The notes under the pieces were generated by a model. It had not been told where the DNA came from and did no database searches. It saw nothing but the letters and a program-made list of their open reading frames with translations. A stretch of 64,000 nucleotides of DNA from AE-B3B sp964543295 (GTDB taxonomy: Bacteria; Aerophobota; Aerophobia; Aerophobales; AE-B3A), in assembly GCA_964543295.1 (NCBI GenBank), contig CAZIXA010000007.1:1-64000 (forward strand). The letters run 5' to 3'. Every line of letters starts with the position of its first letter. Position 1 is the stretch's first letter. Both the position numbers and the translations under genes were made by a program. Positions 35,132 to 44,589 of the stretch are shown here, in pieces.

Positions 35132-36964
35132 ATGTGTGGCATTGTGGGATATGCGGGTGATAAATTTGTAGATTCTTTGTTGGTTGCGGGCTTAGAAAGG
35201 CTGGAATATAGAGGTTATGATTCTGCCGGCATTGCTACTTTAGACCAGGGAAGATTAAAGATAAAAAAGACGGCCGGTAAAATCCAACTTTTAAAAGAAA
35301 AATTGAAGGAAGATCCCTTAGGCGGGGAACTCGGAATCGGGCATACCCGCTGGGCTACTCATGGAGAGCCTACTACGGCAAATGCTCATCCTCATACTGA
35401 TTGCAGGGAAGAAATAGCTGTTATTCACAATGGGATTATTGAAAATTTCGAGTCTCTTCGAGAAAAATTAATCACCGAAGGTCACACGTTTAAGACAGAT
35501 ACAGATACCGAAATCATCTCCCACTTAATAGAAAAGTTCTTGGAGGATGATCTCCATTTGGCTGTTCAAAAGAGCCTGAAATTCTTAAAGGGAAGCTATG
35601 CACTGGCCGTTATAAGCAGAAAGGATCTCGATAAAATAGTAGCTGCTAGATGGGAAAGTCCTCTGGTAATTGGGATAGGGAAAGACGAGAATTTCCTGGC
35701 CTCAGATGTGGGGGCTATCCTAAATTTAACCTCCAGAATAATATTCTTAGAAGATGGAGAAACGGCTACCATCACAAAAAATGAGGTCAAAGTATTCAGC
35801 AAGGACGGTAGTCTTATCAAAAAAAGAGTCAAGAGACTCAAATGGGAGATTCTCGGAGGTCCTAAAAAAGATGGCTATCGCCATTTTATGCTCAAGGAGA
35901 TACATGAGCAGCCAAATATCATCCGCCACGTTCTAAAGAGGCGAATTTCCAGAGATAAAAATAATCTTTATTTCGAAAACATCAACCTGAGTGAGGAAAA
36001 AATATCAAAGATTGACAGGATAATTATTCAAGCCTGCGGTACCTCCTGGCATGTGGGGTTGGTTGGCAAGTATCTTTTTGAAAAACACCTGTGTCTTCAC
36101 ACGGAGGTGGACATAAGCTCCGAATTTAGATATCGGAATCCGGTGGCCGGTGGAGATACCTTGGTCATGGCCATCTCTCAATCGGGTGAGACTGCCGACA
36201 CTCTGGCCGGGATAAGACTGGCTAAAAGCAAGTTTCTCCAGGTTCTATCCCTCTGTAACACCATAGAGAGCACCATAGCCCGAGAATCAGAGGGAGTGAT
36301 TTACGTCTATGCTGGTCCGGAGATCGGAGTGGCTTCCACCAAAGCCTATACGGCAGAACTTTTGGCTCTTTTTCTCCTCACCATTAGCTGGGGAATGCTG
36401 CGAAACTCTATTTCACGGGAGAAGGCTCGGAAGATGATAAAAGAACTAGAAAAAATACCTTCCGCGCTGGAAGAACTCCTTGACAATCAAAAGGAGATCC
36501 ATGAGTGTGCACAAAAGTTTTACCAGGCCCCTAACTTCCTTTTTCTGGGAAGAAGCTTCAACTATCCTACTGCTCTGGAGGGAGCATTAAAACTGAAGGA
36601 AATCTCTTATATCCATGCTGAAGGATATGCAGCGGGTGAGATGAAACACGGACCAATTGCTCTGGTGGATGAAAAAATGCCGGTAGTATGTATAGCCCTG
36701 AAGGATTCTGTCTATGAGAAAATGGTAAGTAATATCCGGGAAGTCAAAGCTAGAAACGGAAAAATCATAGCAGTTGCCACCAAAGGTGATGACCAAATTA
36801 GAAAATATGCTGATCACACTATTTTCATTCCTCCTATTGCTGAGGAGTTCTCTCCCATCCTGGCTGTCATCCCCTTGCAGCTTCTTGCCTACCACATCGC
36901 TATAAAAAGAGGCTGCCATGTGGACCAGCCAAGAAATCTGGCCAAAAGCGTCACCGTGGAGTAA
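35132..36964 (+). CDS. glmS: Glutamine-fructose-6-phosphate aminotransferase (isomerizing)
   Basis: Makes glucosamine-6-phosphate for cell-wall synthesis. The catalytic Cys2 follows the initiator Met (MCGIVGYAG), with the glutaminase motifs GIGHTRWATHG and HNGIIENF. Two SIS sugar isomerase domains follow (SQSGETADTL; C-terminal YAAGEMKHGPIAL and QPRNLAKSVTVE). 610 residues. Start preceded by GGAGGGAGG. The leader is occupied by a repeat element and not by a recognisable glmS ribozyme. Confidence 0.97.
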   Translation: MCGIVGYAGDKFVDSLLVAGLERLEYRGYDSAGIATLDQGRLKIKKTAGKIQLLKEKLKEDPLGGELGIGHTRWATHGEPTTANAHPHTDCREEIAVIHNGIIENFESLREKLITEGHTFKTDTDTEIISHLIEKFLEDDLHLAVQKSLKFLKGSYALAVISRKDLDKIVAARWESPLVIGIGKDENFLASDVGAILNLTSRIIFLEDGETATITKNEVKVFSKDGSLIKKRVKRLKWEILGGPKKDGYRHFMLKEIHEQPNIIRHVLKRRISRDKNNLYFENINLSEEKISKIDRIIIQACGTSWHVGLVGKYLFEKHLCLHTEVDISSEFRYRNPVAGGDTLVMAISQSGETADTLAGIRLAKSKFLQVLSLCNTIESTIARESEGVIYVYAGPEIGVASTKAYTAELLALFLLTISWGMLRNSISREKARKMIKELEKIPSALEELLDNQKEIHECAQKFYQAPNFLFLGRSFNYPTALEGALKLKEISYIHAEGYAAGEMKHGPIALVDEKMPVVCIALKDSVYEKMVSNIREVKARNGKIIAVATKGDDQIRKYADHTIFIPPIAEEFSPILAVIPLQLLAYHIAIKRGCHVDQPRNLAKSVTVE

Positions 36965-36997
36965 GATTAACCGAAAAACAAAAAAGGAGAGCTGCCA

Positions 36998-37564
36998 GTG
37001 AGAAAGAAATTAAAATTTCTTTACCCAACTATAATATTTACTATCTTTTTCAGTCTTCCTGTTTTTGCTTTACCTTGTCAAAACGTAGAAGTAGTTACCG
37101 ATAGAGAATATTTCCAGGTAGTCCATCAAACCCTCAGAGAGGCCAGTCATTCTATTCAGGTAATGATGTATAAGATAGGTTATTACGAGAAATACCCAGA
37201 TAGTCCCAGTAATATCTTGATCAAAGATTTAACAAAGGCTAAGCAACGAGGAGTTGAGGTGAAGGTAATCCTTGACGTAAGCGATTGGAATCAAAAAGTT
37301 ACCAGGGACAACAAAAATACAGGTCGAATTCTATCCAAATATGGCGTAGAAGTAGCCTATGATCCCTTGTCCGTCAACACCCATGCTAAATTAGTCATCA
37401 TCGATGGTATAATCACCGTCCTGGGAAGTACTAACTGGACCTATTATTCCCTAGCTCACAATAATGAAGTCTCGGTTCTTATAAAATCAAAGGAAACAGC
37501 TCAAAAGCTTTCTGACCATTTCCAAAGGATATGGAAGACATGCCAACATGAAAGGAAAGGATAG
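36998..37564 (+). CDS. Secreted phospholipase D-family nuclease
   Basis: 188 residues with one HKD motif (HAKLVIIDGIITVLGSTNWT), the single-motif form seen in Nuc-like endonucleases that act as dimers. A hydrophobic N-terminus (residues 5-25, ending VFALPC) looks like a signal peptide, or a lipoprotein signal given the cysteine. GTG start, eight bases after AAAGGAG. It probably degrades nucleic acid or phosphodiesters outside the cytoplasm. It follows glmS by 33 bases and may be co-transcribed. Confidence 0.88.
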   Translation: MRKKLKFLYPTIIFTIFFSLPVFALPCQNVEVVTDREYFQVVHQTLREASHSIQVMMYKIGYYEKYPDSPSNILIKDLTKAKQRGVEVKVILDVSDWNQKVTRDNKNTGRILSKYGVEVAYDPLSVNTHAKLVIIDGIITVLGSTNWTYYSLAHNNEVSVLIKSKETAQKLSDHFQRIWKTCQHERKG

Positions 37565-37656
37565 TGGCAATCGCTCACCACAACCCTTGCTCTATTGCAG
37601 GTCATACACAGGTCTCCTCATTTATTACTCGATCAATTTCTCGATGATTTTCAGGC

Positions 37657-37713
37657 AAAAATCAGGTAAGTCATCAGGTGAGGACTCAGTTTCGTCTTGC
37701 CGGCCTGATTTTT
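37657..37713. terminator. Possible terminator hairpin between converging genes
   Basis: AAAAATCAGG (37657-37666) and CCTGATTTTT (37704-37713) are perfect complements separated by 37 bases. They lie between the plus-strand nuclease and the minus-strand SDR region. The T-rich arm could end transcripts from either side, but the loop is long. Confidence 0.4.
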
Positions 37714-37897
37714 ATTCTGGAGAAATCAGGAGGCGTACAGGATTGCCGATTTTTTTCCTAAGGCGATCAAAAGCCTCATTAATTCTATCCAAAGAAGTCT
37801 TCTCACTCACAGCCGCAGAAATATCTAGCCCGCCTTCCGAGATCAAGTTAACCATTCGTTTTAAATCTGCTAAGATTCTAGATTGTCTTGACCTAAT
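37712..37897 (-). pseudogene. C-terminal remnant of a zinc alcohol dehydrogenase
   Basis: The minus frame upstream of the TAA at 37712 reads ADLKRMVNLISEGGLDIS, then TSLDRINEAFDRL and GNPVRLLISPE. This is the usual C-terminal 60 residues of a medium-chain dehydrogenase. Nothing of the catalytic or Rossmann domains precedes it; the SDR gene stop abuts it at 37898. Confidence 0.8.
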
Positions 37898-38665
37898 TTA
37901 AAGGGCAGCTAACCAACCTCCATCGACAAATATCATCTGGCCGGTAATATAATCGGAGGCTTCCGATGCCAGGAATACTACCACTCCAGCTAAATCCTGG
38001 GGGATGCCGATCCTTCCCAGAGGGATCCTGGCCACAGTTTTCTTGACCCATTCTTTGTCGGCAAATAAAGGAGCAGTTTGTTGGGTCTTAAAATAACCAG
38101 GCCCAATTGCATTAACGTTTATGTTGTAAGGAGCCCATTCTACAGCTAAACCTCTGGTAAGCTGGAGTATTCCACCTCGGCTGGCCACATAGGGGATAAT
38201 TCTAGGAGTGCCTCTCGTAGAAGTTAGGGAACCAATGTTAATTATCTTCCCCTTCTTCTGCTTAACCATGGCTTTAGCCGCTGCCTGAGCACAAAAGAAA
38301 GAGGCCTTAAGGATTGTATCTACCACCTTATCCCAATCCTCTTCAGTTATTTCCAGGGAGAGCTTTCGGACAATGGTACCCGCATTATTGACCAGAATAT
38401 CTATCCTGCCAAACTCATCCAGGGTATTTTTTATCATCCTGTTAATCTGGTCTACTTTTGATACATCCGTAGGAAGAGGTAGACTCCGACTTCCTCTTTG
38501 CCTGATCTCTTCAGCCGTCTTCTCTAAAGCAGATATAGTCCTGCTGGCAACGGCTACATCGGCCCCGGCTTCGGCTAAAGCCAGGGCCATTTCCCGCCCT
38601 AAACCTCTGCCTCCTCCTGTAACCAGAGCAACTTTACCTGTCAAATCCATCTTTGATAAACTCAT
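37898..38665 (-). CDS. SDR-family dehydrogenase (gluconate 5-dehydrogenase/KduD-like), atypical active site
   Basis: 255 residues with the Rossmann motif TGGGRGLG, NNAG and catalytic Ser146. The tetrad motif reads YVASR (Tyr159, Arg163) instead of YxxxK: the lysine codon is CGA. Arg in this position is rare and could weaken or alter catalysis. The C-terminal GQMIFVDGGW is normal. It resembles sugar-acid SDRs (gluconate 5-dehydrogenase, 2-deoxygluconate 3-dehydrogenase) and lies at the end of the KDPG-transport operon. Confidence 0.88.
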   Translation of the reverse strand: MSLSKMDLTGKVALVTGGGRGLGREMALALAEAGADVAVASRTISALEKTAEEIRQRGSRSLPLPTDVSKVDQINRMIKNTLDEFGRIDILVNNAGTIVRKLSLEITEEDWDKVVDTILKASFFCAQAAAKAMVKQKKGKIINIGSLTSTRGTPRIIPYVASRGGILQLTRGLAVEWAPYNINVNAIGPGYFKTQQTAPLFADKEWVKKTVARIPLGRIGIPQDLAGVVVFLASEASDYITGQMIFVDGGWLAAL

Positions 38666-38874
38666 AGTCTTTTCCCTTATAAGGGCGCTGTTGGTAGAAC
38701 TTTTTTTGAGGATTATTCCTTGTCTAGAGGAAAAAAAGAAAGTCTTTAGCGAAGAGAAAAAGTGCTGAAAAGTTAATTGCTCTTTTGAGAGAGTTTTCTA
38801 TGTCCAGACGAGCTAGAGCTACGGCAACATTTGTCTTCGCTCCTCCAGCCCACTTTCTAAACCTTGGCTATTCT

Positions 38875-39640
38875 CTAGAGCGAAAGCCATCCCCCATCAA
38901 CAAAAATGGTTTGACCAGTAATATAATCAGAGGTTTCTGAAAGCAAGAAAAATAGCTACTCCTCCCAGATCCTCGGGATTCCCCCATCTTCCCAGAGGAA
39001 TTCTGTCACTAAGTTCCTTATAGCGATTTTTATCTTTACGTAGCGGTTCAGTCTGGTCAGTGATGAAATAACCGGGACCTATGGCATTAACCTTGATATT
39101 ATATTGAGCCCAGTCATTGGCCAGAGCTTTGGTTAGCTGAGCAACTCCTCCTTTACTGGCTGCGTAGGCCGGAATAGTTTTCCCACCACCTACAGCAATT
39201 AGAGAAGAAGTATCTATGATCTTGCCTCCCCCTTGTTTAATCATAATTCTACCCACCATCTGAGAACAGAGAAAAACTGCTTTTAAGTTGACATTTATGA
39301 CATCGTCCCAATCCTCCTCCGAGTAGTTTTCGCTTGGACAGCGGCGAATAATCCCAGCATTGTTAAATAAGAAACCAATCTCCCCAAATTCCTCCATCGC
39401 TCTATCTACCATAGCCTGGATGTCTTCTTTCTTAGAAACATCGGCAACTACTGGTATTACCCGGTATACAAATTCTCTTATCTCCTTAGCTGTCTTCTCC
39501 AGAACAGACTTGGTTCTGCTGACAACAACCAGGCCTGCCCCAGCCTGAGCCAAGGCCGTAGCTATACCTCTTCCCAATCCACGACTCGCCCCCGTAACAA
39601 TTCCAGTTTTTCCTTCCAGACTAAATTTATCCAGAATCAT
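38875..39640 (-). pseudogene. Frameshifted SDR-family dehydrogenase
   Basis: The frame from ATG 39640 encodes a KduD/gluconate-dehydrogenase-type SDR with TGASRGLGRG, NNAG and an intact YAASK, but stops at 38927 after VAIFLAFRNL. Shifting one base at the A5/T5 run 38948-38952 restores LLSETSDYITGQTIFVDGGW and a stop at 38875. The protein is therefore either truncated by about 20 residues or the run is a sequencing indel. It is a close paralogue of the SDR at 37898. Confidence 0.85.
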
Positions 39641-39676
39641 AGATTTCCTCCTGCCAATTTTTCATATGATTATCCG

Positions 39677-40702
39677 TTAAGGTTTCAATAATATCTTCAT
39701 TGCTTTGCCTCTCTGTCTAACCAAATCCAACCCCTTGGAAGCTTTTTCCAGTCCGAATCTGTGGGAAATTAAAGACCTCAGGTTATCTCGTTCTGGTATA
39801 AGAAGCTCTATAGCTCGCCGATAATCAATCTTCGTATAGACCCGGCTACCTCTAAAAACTACCTCTTTGAAAGTAGCTCGGGTGAAATTTGTCGGATCGG
39901 GTTTTTCATGAACACCAACTAGGATAATTTCTCCCCTTATCTTTACCATATCTACCATCTGCAGGGTACCCGAAGCTGTTCCTGAAACCTCATAGACTAC
40001 ATCTGCTCCTATTCCATTAGTTAGCTCAAAAACCCTGAAAACAGGATCAACCCTACTGGCATCTATAATGGTAAATCCAAAGTGTCTGGCTAGCTCTAAC
40101 CTGTACTCATTTACCTCAGAAACAATGATTTTGGAAGCCCCGCCTCGCTTTGCCATTAAGGCCACCAGCATACCGATGGGACCCGCGCCAATGACGGCTA
40201 CCTTATCTCCAATTTTAAGATTAGAAACGGTAATAATATGCTGGGCCACTGCCAGAGGTTCAGTCAGGGCAGCTAAATCCAGAGAAACTCCTTCTGGCAA
40301 TTTATGGATTGTCTCCAGAGGAGCCTTAACATACTCAGCAAAAGCTCCATTCACATCTATCCCCAGAAGCCTAAGATACTGACAGACGTGGTCCCAACCC
40401 ATCTGACAGGCATAACATTTACCACAGGATAAAAGCGGCCTGACGGTTACCTTATCCCCTACTTTAATTTCTGCCTTTTCTTCTCCAATCTCAACCACCT
40501 CTCCGGACAACTCATGTCCAATAATGAGAGGAGGTTTAGCCCGAGGGTGATTCCCTGATACTATGGTTAAATCAGTACCACAAATACCAGCATATTCAAC
40601 CTTAATAAGAGCCTCCCCTTGACCAGGCTGAAGTATGGGGACTTCTCTAATAACTACTTTTCCTTTATCTACATAAACTGCCGCTTCCATCTTCTTTTGC
40701 AT
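39677..40702 (-). CDS. Zinc-dependent medium-chain dehydrogenase
   Basis: 341 residues. Catalytic zinc residues in GICGTDLTIVSG and the GHE motif (IIGHELSGEV); structural zinc in the CGKCYACQMGWDHVC segment; cofactor site VIGAGPIGML. It resembles sorbitol, threonine and galactitol-phosphate dehydrogenases, and the substrate is probably a polyol or sugar acid. It sits in the KDPG aldolase operon between a dead SDR remnant and the frameshifted SDR. Confidence 0.93.
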   Translation of the reverse strand: MQKKMEAAVYVDKGKVVIREVPILQPGQGEALIKVEYAGICGTDLTIVSGNHPRAKPPLIIGHELSGEVVEIGEEKAEIKVGDKVTVRPLLSCGKCYACQMGWDHVCQYLRLLGIDVNGAFAEYVKAPLETIHKLPEGVSLDLAALTEPLAVAQHIITVSNLKIGDKVAVIGAGPIGMLVALMAKRGGASKIIVSEVNEYRLELARHFGFTIIDASRVDPVFRVFELTNGIGADVVYEVSGTASGTLQMVDMVKIRGEIILVGVHEKPDPTNFTRATFKEVVFRGSRVYTKIDYRRAIELLIPERDNLRSLISHRFGLEKASKGLDLVRQRGKAMKILLKP

Positions 40703-40741
40703 TGATATATTTCCTTTAATCTCCTGAATATTCTTAGGCGG

Positions 40742-40984
40742 CTAAATTACATATCCTCCACTTACATCAAAAATTCCACGAGTAATATAGCTAGCGTCAT
40801 CTGAGGCAAGAAATGCCACCATTTTAGCTATCTCAACGGGCCTACCTACTCTACCCATAGGTATGGAGGCAGCAAACTTAGCCATAAGTCCTCTATCTTT
40901 ATAGAAAGGAGTATCAATTACTCCCAGGGCAATTGCGTTAACTCTTATCCCTTGGGCAGCTACTTCTTTAGGTAGATTTCTACT
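40742..40984 (-). pseudogene. C-terminal remnant of an SDR dehydrogenase
   Basis: Eighty codons ending at TAG 40742 read RNLPKEVAAQGIRVNAIALG, then IPMGRVGRPVEIAKMVAFLA and FDVSGGYVI. This is the last third of an SDR. The cofactor-binding and catalytic parts are missing. The other 200 bases up to the permease gene (40985-41202) show no recognisable gene. Confidence 0.8.
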
Positions 40985-41202
40985 CTTTCATCCCCTTTCC
41001 GAGACATAATCTTCTAGCTTCTTGCTCTTTCCATATAGGCACTCGCGGTTGTATGATTAGCTTAGATTTAACAAAGATTGTGGGCTAGAAAATCAAATCT
41101 CAGAACCCTTTAGCCAATGATCCACCAAAATCAGTATCACTTTGGAAGTACATTGAAATCTTTTGATTAGTACACCTTTAAGAGGTGTCTTTTTTAGCTT
41201 AA

Positions 41203-42051
41203 TCATCCTTTCATTGCTCCGGCTGTCAGACCGGCAATGAGAAATTTCTGCAACAGAACATACAGAATTATTGCTGGCATACTCCCAATAATAGAACCGG
41301 CCATCAACATAGGCCAGTAAACCTGAAATTCCCCCACACACCTCATAATTCCTAAAGTTACCGTGCTCATCTCATGGGTACTGGTTAAACAAAGAGCCCA
41401 TAATACATCACACCAGGCCAACAAAAAGGCAAACAACACCGTGGCCACCATTCCCGGCTTAGCCACCGGCAACAATACTCGGCGAAAGGCACCTAGTCTA
41501 GAACATCCGTCAATCATAGCCGCTTGATCCAGCTCTGGAGCAATGGTGTCGAAGAATCCCTTTAACATCCAGGTACAAAAAGGAAGGCAGATAGTGATAA
41601 AAGCTATTATTAAACCGGTACGGGTATTAAACAGGCCAATCCTACCTAATATCTTAAAGTAGGGACCGATGAGTAGACCACCAGGGAGCATTTGGGTAGC
41701 TAAAAAAGCCCCCAGGAGGAGGGTCTTACCCCTGAACATAAATCTGGAGAAACCGTAGCCGGCTAAACCTCCCAGGAATGTAGATATGGCTGCCGTGCAG
41801 GAAGCTATTATTACACTATTTATAAAATATATGCCAAAGGGCTTCCTTATCCACATAGCAATGTAGGCTTCGAAGGTTAGTTTCCGGGGTATCCAGGTGG
41901 GGGGGATACACAATGCTTCAGGGTTGGTTTTTAAGGAGGTTAAAATCATCCAGACAAAGGGAAAAAAAACAAAAATAGAGCTCAAGGCAAGAAAAAAATA
42001 GACCAGGCTAATTTTTATCGTATATTGCCTTCGTATTCCTGAGGCTACCAT
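41203..42051 (-). CDS. Carbohydrate ABC transporter permease, MalG type
   Basis: 282 residues, six membrane helices. The EAA loop (QAAMIDGCSRLGAFRRVLLP) docks the ATPase. N-terminal helix followed by PFVWMILTSLKT, typical of the MalG/CUT1 group. Partner of the permease at 42116 and the binding protein at 43150. No ATPase gene is present in the window, so a shared MsmX/UgpC-type ATPase elsewhere is likely. Confidence 0.95.
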   Translation of the reverse strand: MVASGIRRQYTIKISLVYFFLALSSIFVFFPFVWMILTSLKTNPEALCIPPTWIPRKLTFEAYIAMWIRKPFGIYFINSVIIASCTAAISTFLGGLAGYGFSRFMFRGKTLLLGAFLATQMLPGGLLIGPYFKILGRIGLFNTRTGLIIAFITICLPFCTWMLKGFFDTIAPELDQAAMIDGCSRLGAFRRVLLPVAKPGMVATVLFAFLLAWCDVLWALCLTSTHEMSTVTLGIMRCVGEFQVYWPMLMAGSIIGSMPAIILYVLLQKFLIAGLTAGAMKG

Positions 42052-42115
42052 GCTCTGCCCCCTGGTCAGTGGAGCACCAACTCTCCTGTCTGAGAAAAGC
42101 GAAAAACCCTCCTCA

Positions 42116-43018
42116 TCACTGCTCCTTGCTTATCATCCATATATAGGGAAGGCTAAGAGAAAGGAGAATAATACTCATTATTACGGCTATGGCACTGGCA
42201 TATTCAAAGCGAAAGAATTGAAAATATTCTTTGTATATAAGGGTAGAGAAGACCTCGGTTTGATGTCCAGGTCCACCCTGGGTCATCGCCTGTACCAGAC
42301 CAAAGCGCCTGAACTCCCAGATAATATCCAGAGCTAAAGCGACAACCACCATTTTCTTCAGACTCGGTAGGGTTATGTATCGGAAGGACTGAAAACTTGA
42401 GGCCCCATCGATCTTGGATGCCTCATATAAATCCCTGGGAATAGCCTGAAGACCTGCCAGCAGGATTAGCATAACAAAGGGGAATCCCCGCCAGATATCG
42501 GCAAAAATAATGCTGGACAAAGCTAGTCCGGGATCGGATAGCCACAAGATGGGAGCATGAATGAAATTTAGTCTGGAGAGAAGATCATTGAGGGCCCCGT
42601 ATACCGGATCGTATATCCACTTCCAGGTAATACCGGCAACAACATCAGGCACTGTCCAGGGAAGTAGAACAACTAACCTGAAAAGCAGTCTTGCTTTAAT
42701 CCGGGTGTTTAATGCCATCGCAATCGCTAGCCCTATTATCAGATGAAAAGTGACTACCACTCCAACAAAAACCAGGGTATTTCTAAAGGCTTGCCAAAAT
42801 AGAGAATCTCGAAAAAGCTCTGCATAATTAGTCAGGGAGTACAGACCCCCTGATTCTGAAGTAAAACTGAGCTTCAGGCTATACATTGCCGGGTAGACGA
42901 TCACCGCCAGAAGCATTAAGGCCGCCGGCAAGATAAAAAAATAACCCATCTGTTTGTCTTTGATATGGAAGGTAAGCATCACATATTTCCTTTTAGCCCG
43001 AATTCTAGCTATAATCAA
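42116..43018 (-). CDS. Carbohydrate ABC transporter permease, MalF type
   Basis: About 300 residues, six helices, with EAA loop YEASKIDGASSFQSFRYITL. It is the MalF-like half of a CUT1 sugar importer. ATG 43018 is the longest start; ATG 42979 (MLTFHIKDKQMG), with AAGG upstream, is an alternative. A 131-base spacer with a stem-loop separates it from the upstream binding-protein gene. Confidence 0.94.
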   Translation of the reverse strand: MIIARIRAKRKYVMLTFHIKDKQMGYFFILPAALMLLAVIVYPAMYSLKLSFTSESGGLYSLTNYAELFRDSLFWQAFRNTLVFVGVVVTFHLIIGLAIAMALNTRIKARLLFRLVVLLPWTVPDVVAGITWKWIYDPVYGALNDLLSRLNFIHAPILWLSDPGLALSSIIFADIWRGFPFVMLILLAGLQAIPRDLYEASKIDGASSFQSFRYITLPSLKKMVVVALALDIIWEFRRFGLVQAMTQGGPGHQTEVFSTLIYKEYFQFFRFEYASAIAVIMSIILLSLSLPYIWMISKEQ

Positions 43019-43060
43019 CGTTCTTATACCTGCAAACCTATTGAGGTTTTAACAACTTAC

Positions 43061-43096
43061 AAGGGGAAGAGGGGCCCTTGCCATCCCCTTCCCCTT
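43061..43096 (-). promoter_or_regulatory. Stem-loop between binding-protein and permease genes
   Basis: AAGGGGAAG plus GGGG (with a two-base bulge) pairs with CCCCTTCCCCTT at 43085-43096. It lies after the binding-protein stop and before the permease. In other sugar ABC operons such stems protect the binding-protein mRNA, so this protein can be made in excess. Confidence 0.6.
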
Positions 43097-43149
43097 ACTT
43101 TATCTATCCTGGTATAGTAACCATCCCAATGGAAATCGCATTCCTATCT

Positions 43150-44466
43150 TCATCGAGCGAGAATAGCATTAACCCTTTTGTGGGCCTCTGCCAGAGCTTT
43201 CTCAGGAGTCTTAACCCCAATTAGAGCTTCTTGAACTGCTGTGGTGACGGCATCGATTATCTCAGGCCATTCTTTTATCTGAGGAACAAATTTTGCATGG
43301 GCTAACTCAGAGGCAACGACCTTGGCGTGCTTGTCTTCCAGTATTTCTGGAGATACTCCGCTTACATCTTGTCTGGCGGAAAGCACAGAGGCGTCCCTGA
43401 ACCATTTTAGTTCCATTTCTTTGCTGGTAATGAACTTGGTCCATTCCCAGGCTTCCTGGGCATGCTTGGTATTGGGACTTATTATCCAGGCACTGAGCCA
43501 GGCAGAGGTAATTGCCTTTCTCTTTACCGGGACAGCGGAGTACTCCAGCACTTCGGAGGCCCCTAACTCAGGGTTTATGCTATCTACTATAGGGACTGTC
43601 CAGCCAGATCCTATATTCATGGCTACCTTCTCTTGGGCTAGTTGTGTCCTCACATCGAAAGGACCAAAAGCAGTAGCTCCGGGAGGTGCCACACCGTACT
43701 CTCGATACAGACTCACAAAGAATTTAATCGCTTCAACTGCCTCAGGGGTATCCAATGTCGAATGCTTCATATCTTCTGTTAAATAGTCACCCCCGAAACT
43801 CCAGACAAAGGGACTGAATCGAAGTTCAAAGCCAGGATCCTTAGCCCCAATCATACCAAAGCCCCATTGATCCACTTTGAAGTCGCCGTCTTTATCTACC
43901 GTAAGGGCCTGAGCATATTCCAAAAACTCATCCCAGGTTTTGGGAGGTTTAGTGGGATCAAGCCCGACTTCTTTGAACATTTCCGTATTGCGAACCAGAA
44001 CCTGAGCCATGTAATCACCCGGCATAGCATACACTTTCCCCTTGTATGTACAGAGTGTCAAAGGCACAGCATACCAGGCATCAAGAAAATCAGCCTTTTC
44101 TTTGTTAATGAAGGGAGTCAAATCAAGAGCATAACCTTTTTCGATGAACGCCGCCAGGGAATAAGCGTGAAGGTGCATCACATCCGGTGCCTGCCCAGCC
44201 TCAGATGCCGTAATATACTTGGTCTCTTTCTCTCCGTAGGAAACCGGTTCAAAGGTGATCTTGATATCCGGGTATTGCTCCTCAAAAATAACCTTTGCCT
44301 CTTCCAGGGCCTTAAGCCAGTGGGCTTCTGCCATGTGCCAATCAGAGAATCGTAGAGTCACCTTGGCAGACGCCTTGGTTACCGGCCCAAAGCTCAGAGC
44401 TAGCGCAGTAGTCAGAAAAACCACCATTACCAGGCTCGTTAAGAGCCATTTTGTACTTTTTTTCAT
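43150..44466 (-). CDS. Extracellular sugar-binding protein (family 1 solute-binding protein)
   Basis: 438 residues from ATG 44466, seven bases after AAGGAGG. The start is followed by a basic N-terminus and a hydrophobic signal segment with an ASA-type cleavage site (no lipobox cysteine). UgpB/MalE-type fold features: FSDWHMAEAHWLKALEEA, VGLDPTKPPKTWDEFLEYAQ and a C-terminal AWEWTKFITSKE. An upstream in-frame ATG (44553) would bury the signal and is rejected. It binds an oligosaccharide or sugar acid of unknown identity, feeding the KDPG operon. Confidence 0.93.
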   Translation of the reverse strand: MKKSTKWLLTSLVMVVFLTTALALSFGPVTKASAKVTLRFSDWHMAEAHWLKALEEAKVIFEEQYPDIKITFEPVSYGEKETKYITASEAGQAPDVMHLHAYSLAAFIEKGYALDLTPFINKEKADFLDAWYAVPLTLCTYKGKVYAMPGDYMAQVLVRNTEMFKEVGLDPTKPPKTWDEFLEYAQALTVDKDGDFKVDQWGFGMIGAKDPGFELRFSPFVWSFGGDYLTEDMKHSTLDTPEAVEAIKFFVSLYREYGVAPPGATAFGPFDVRTQLAQEKVAMNIGSGWTVPIVDSINPELGASEVLEYSAVPVKRKAITSAWLSAWIISPNTKHAQEAWEWTKFITSKEMELKWFRDASVLSARQDVSGVSPEILEDKHAKVVASELAHAKFVPQIKEWPEIIDAVTTAVQEALIGVKTPEKALAEAHKRVNAILAR

Positions 44467-44589
44467 TCTCTTTCCTCCTTGTAATACAGAGAACTTGGTC
44501 ACTTCGGACGGCCCCTCATCCAGTGACCAATCCCTTTTTACCACTTTTTTCACCTCCTTCTCTTATTTTGGAGCATCTATTAACCAATT

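Noticed and set aside
37548..37901. A 117-codon plus-strand ORF after the nuclease gene
   Set aside because: Its second half is antisense to a recognisable dehydrogenase remnant and the first half has no known features. I treat it as spurious.
41093..41341. An 82-codon minus-strand ORF overlapping the MalG-type permease
   Set aside because: It is an alternate frame of the permease 3' end, with no motif.
43322..44355. Plus-strand ORFs of 154 and 162 codons opposite the sugar-binding protein gene
   Set aside because: They are antisense to a clear binding-protein gene and their translations are low-complexity shadows.
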